A stretch of DNA of 64,000 nt from Clostridia bacterium (GTDB lineage: Bacteria; Bacillota; Clostridia; Oscillospirales; Acutalibacteraceae), in contig JAFPUM010000010.1 in the NCBI GenBank assembly GCA_017395425.1, positions 1-64,000 on the forward strand, in the 5' to 3' direction. Within the stretch, counting starts at the first letter, position 1. Every line of letters starts with the position of its first letter. Positions 62,817 to 64,000 of this stretch are shown here, piece after piece. The notes beneath the pieces were generated by a model. That model had not been told where the DNA came from and ran no database searches. It was given only the letters and a program-made list of their open reading frames with translations. A program made the translations under genes and the position numbers.

Positions 62817-63984
62817 AGTAATGAGCGCCATACAGTCTGCTATGGCGGGCAAGCGTGTATTTTGCAAATTTCTTTCTGCCAATGACACAGGAAAAACCGG
62901 TGCGCATCAGGCTGGAATCTACATTTCAAAGCCGTCTGTTCCTATTTTATTTGATGAGCCGGGTATACGTGGGGAAAATAAAGAGAAACGTGTCACAATT
63001 GCTTGGCAAGACGGTCGCAGAACCGACAGCAGATTTATCTATTACGGTCAGGGAACCCGAAATGAATACCGTATTACCAATTTTGGGCGCAGTTTCCCTT
63101 ATTTGCGTTCAGAATTTACCGGAGCTCTTTTTATCTTGGTGCAAAAATCATCGGAGGATTATGATGGCTTTGTTCTCAACGCCGAAGATGATATCAATCA
63201 ATTTCTGGATACATTTGGCATCAGCGTTACACAAACCAATCAATTGCTCAATCTTCATCATGTGACGCTGGCATCCATGGAAAAAGCAGAGATGGAACGA
63301 TTGATTGAGACATTGGACGTCGATTTTCCATCTTCCGAAAGAATGTCAATGGCGGCTCGAAAAATTGATAACCGCGTTTATGATCATGCAGATTATATCG
63401 TTACAAACCCCGACAAAAAACTGATTGATTGGACAAATATGGAATTTAAACTGTTTCAGGCTTTGGAATATGCGCGTTATGGAGACGTCATTTCAAAGGG
63501 ATTTTTGTCTATGGAGGATTTTGTGATGACAGCCAATCAAGTGTTAAACAGAAGAAAAAGCCGTGCAGGAAAAAGCTTAGAGCATCATTTGGCTGCCTTG
63601 TTTAGCGGGAATGGCTTGATTTATGAGGAACAGGTCGTCACAGAAGGAAACAAAAAACCTGATTTTCTGTTTCCTTCCCAAGCTGCCTATCATACCCCCG
63701 ATTTCCCCACGGAAAAATTGATTTCTCTCGCAGCCAAAACAACGTGCAAAGACAGATGGAGACAGGTGATTAATGAAGCGGATCGATTGAGACAAAGAGT
63801 GAAGTATCTTTGCACTTTACAGCAGGGAATATCGACAGCACAAATAGATGAGATGACGGCAGAACAGATTGTTTTGGTGGTGCCAAAACCTTATATTTCC
63901 TATTATCCCAAAGAACGGCAGGATCAGATTTGGACCATCAGCCAATTTATCACGTTTGTCAAAGAGACGGAAGGCATTTCATAA
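62806..63984 (+). CDS. EcoRII-like type II restriction endonuclease
   Basis: 392 residues. The N-terminal half (about 1-200) matches the effector-DNA-binding part of EcoRII. The C-terminal catalytic part has [15 protein letters not shown] (252-266), [14 protein letters not shown] (Asp286) and [20 protein letters not shown] (Lys311), the EcoRII-C order of its PD-(D/E)XK core. Relatives cut before CCWGG; the site here is predicted, not shown. It overlaps the methyltransferase by 11 bp. The gene appears complete, ending 16 bp before the window edge. Confidence 0.93.
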   Translation: MEYEVMSAIQSAMAGKRVFCKFLSANDTGKTGAHQAGIYISKPSVPILFDEPGIRGENKEKRVTIAWQDGRRTDSRFIYYGQGTRNEYRITNFGRSFPYLRSEFTGALFILVQKSSEDYDGFVLNAEDDINQFLDTFGISVTQTNQLLNLHHVTLASMEKAEMERLIETLDVDFPSSERMSMAARKIDNRVYDHADYIVTNPDKKLIDWTNMEFKLFQALEYARYGDVISKGFLSMEDFVMTANQVLNRRKSRAGKSLEHHLAALFSGNGLIYEEQVVTEGNKKPDFLFPSQAAYHTPDFPTEKLISLAAKTTCKDRWRQVINEADRLRQRVKYLCTLQQGISTAQIDEMTAEQIVLVVPKPYISYYPKERQDQIWTISQFITFVKETEGIS

Positions 63985-64000
63985 AATATACCCAAAAAAC

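Overview
The window is a chromosomal segment of a Gram-positive Clostridia-type bacterium. I infer the Ruminococcaceae/Oscillospiraceae from these features: the S10-spc-alpha ribosomal cluster with rpsD between rpsK and rpoA, a zinc-type S14, TTG and GTG starts, strong AAGGAGG ribosome-binding sites, Cys T-box regulation, RNase Y, DUF6465, and lipoproteins with Thr/Lys-rich linkers. The core is moderately GC-rich; the last 2.3 kb is visibly richer in A+T.

Layout. Positions 1-260 hold a 31-codon hydrophobic peptide gene and a converging antisense promoter that share one terminator, the arrangement of a type I toxin-antitoxin locus. Positions 273-2171 carry a DegV fatty-acid-binding protein, a DUF2752 membrane protein and a TM2-domain protein. 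Positions 2252-18445 are one long translation operon: promoter, a leader with an attenuator-like hairpin, 31 genes from rpsJ to rplQ (including secY, adk, map, infA and rpoA), and a terminator. Positions 18449-21322 are a four-gene unit (unknown protein, MscS channel, YdcF-like protein, GNAT). An M23 peptidase follows. Positions 22380-26117 are a cysteine T-box operon: unknown protein, cysE, cysS. The minus-strand genes at 26149-34458 are a YlbF-family protein, a GH25-like protein, miaB, pyrG, a NUDIX hydrolase, a lipoprotein, an RNase M5-like protein and holA. The divergent hisS, a DUF4253 protein, two related DUF2809-type membrane proteins (one fused to a phosphoesterase), aspS, a GNAT and a membrane protein follow.

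Positions 41754-61008 are mainly envelope and accessory genes: a DUF6465 protein, a VanW protein, two VanY-like proteins (one lacking its zinc ligands), two Rpn-type PD-(D/E)XK proteins, rny, a BspA-like leucine-rich repeat protein, a secreted CHAP-like protein, thrH, an LCP ligase downstream of an NTase/HEPN pair, a SpoIIQ-like M23 protein, ilvE and a small lipoprotein. Positions 61183-63984 hold an XRE regulator, a 5'-truncated copy of a related regulator, and an EcoRII-like restriction-modification pair whose promoter lies inside the truncated copy.

Recurring themes. Short dispersed repeats sit directly on or after stop codons (cysE, cysS, miaB, the SpoIIQ-like gene, ilvE). Several proteins keep a fold but lack key catalytic residues (GH25-like, VanY-like, NTase partner of HEPN). 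I saw no rRNA or tRNA gene, CRISPR array, prophage or insertion sequence. All functional calls come from reading the sequence; no database search was possible.
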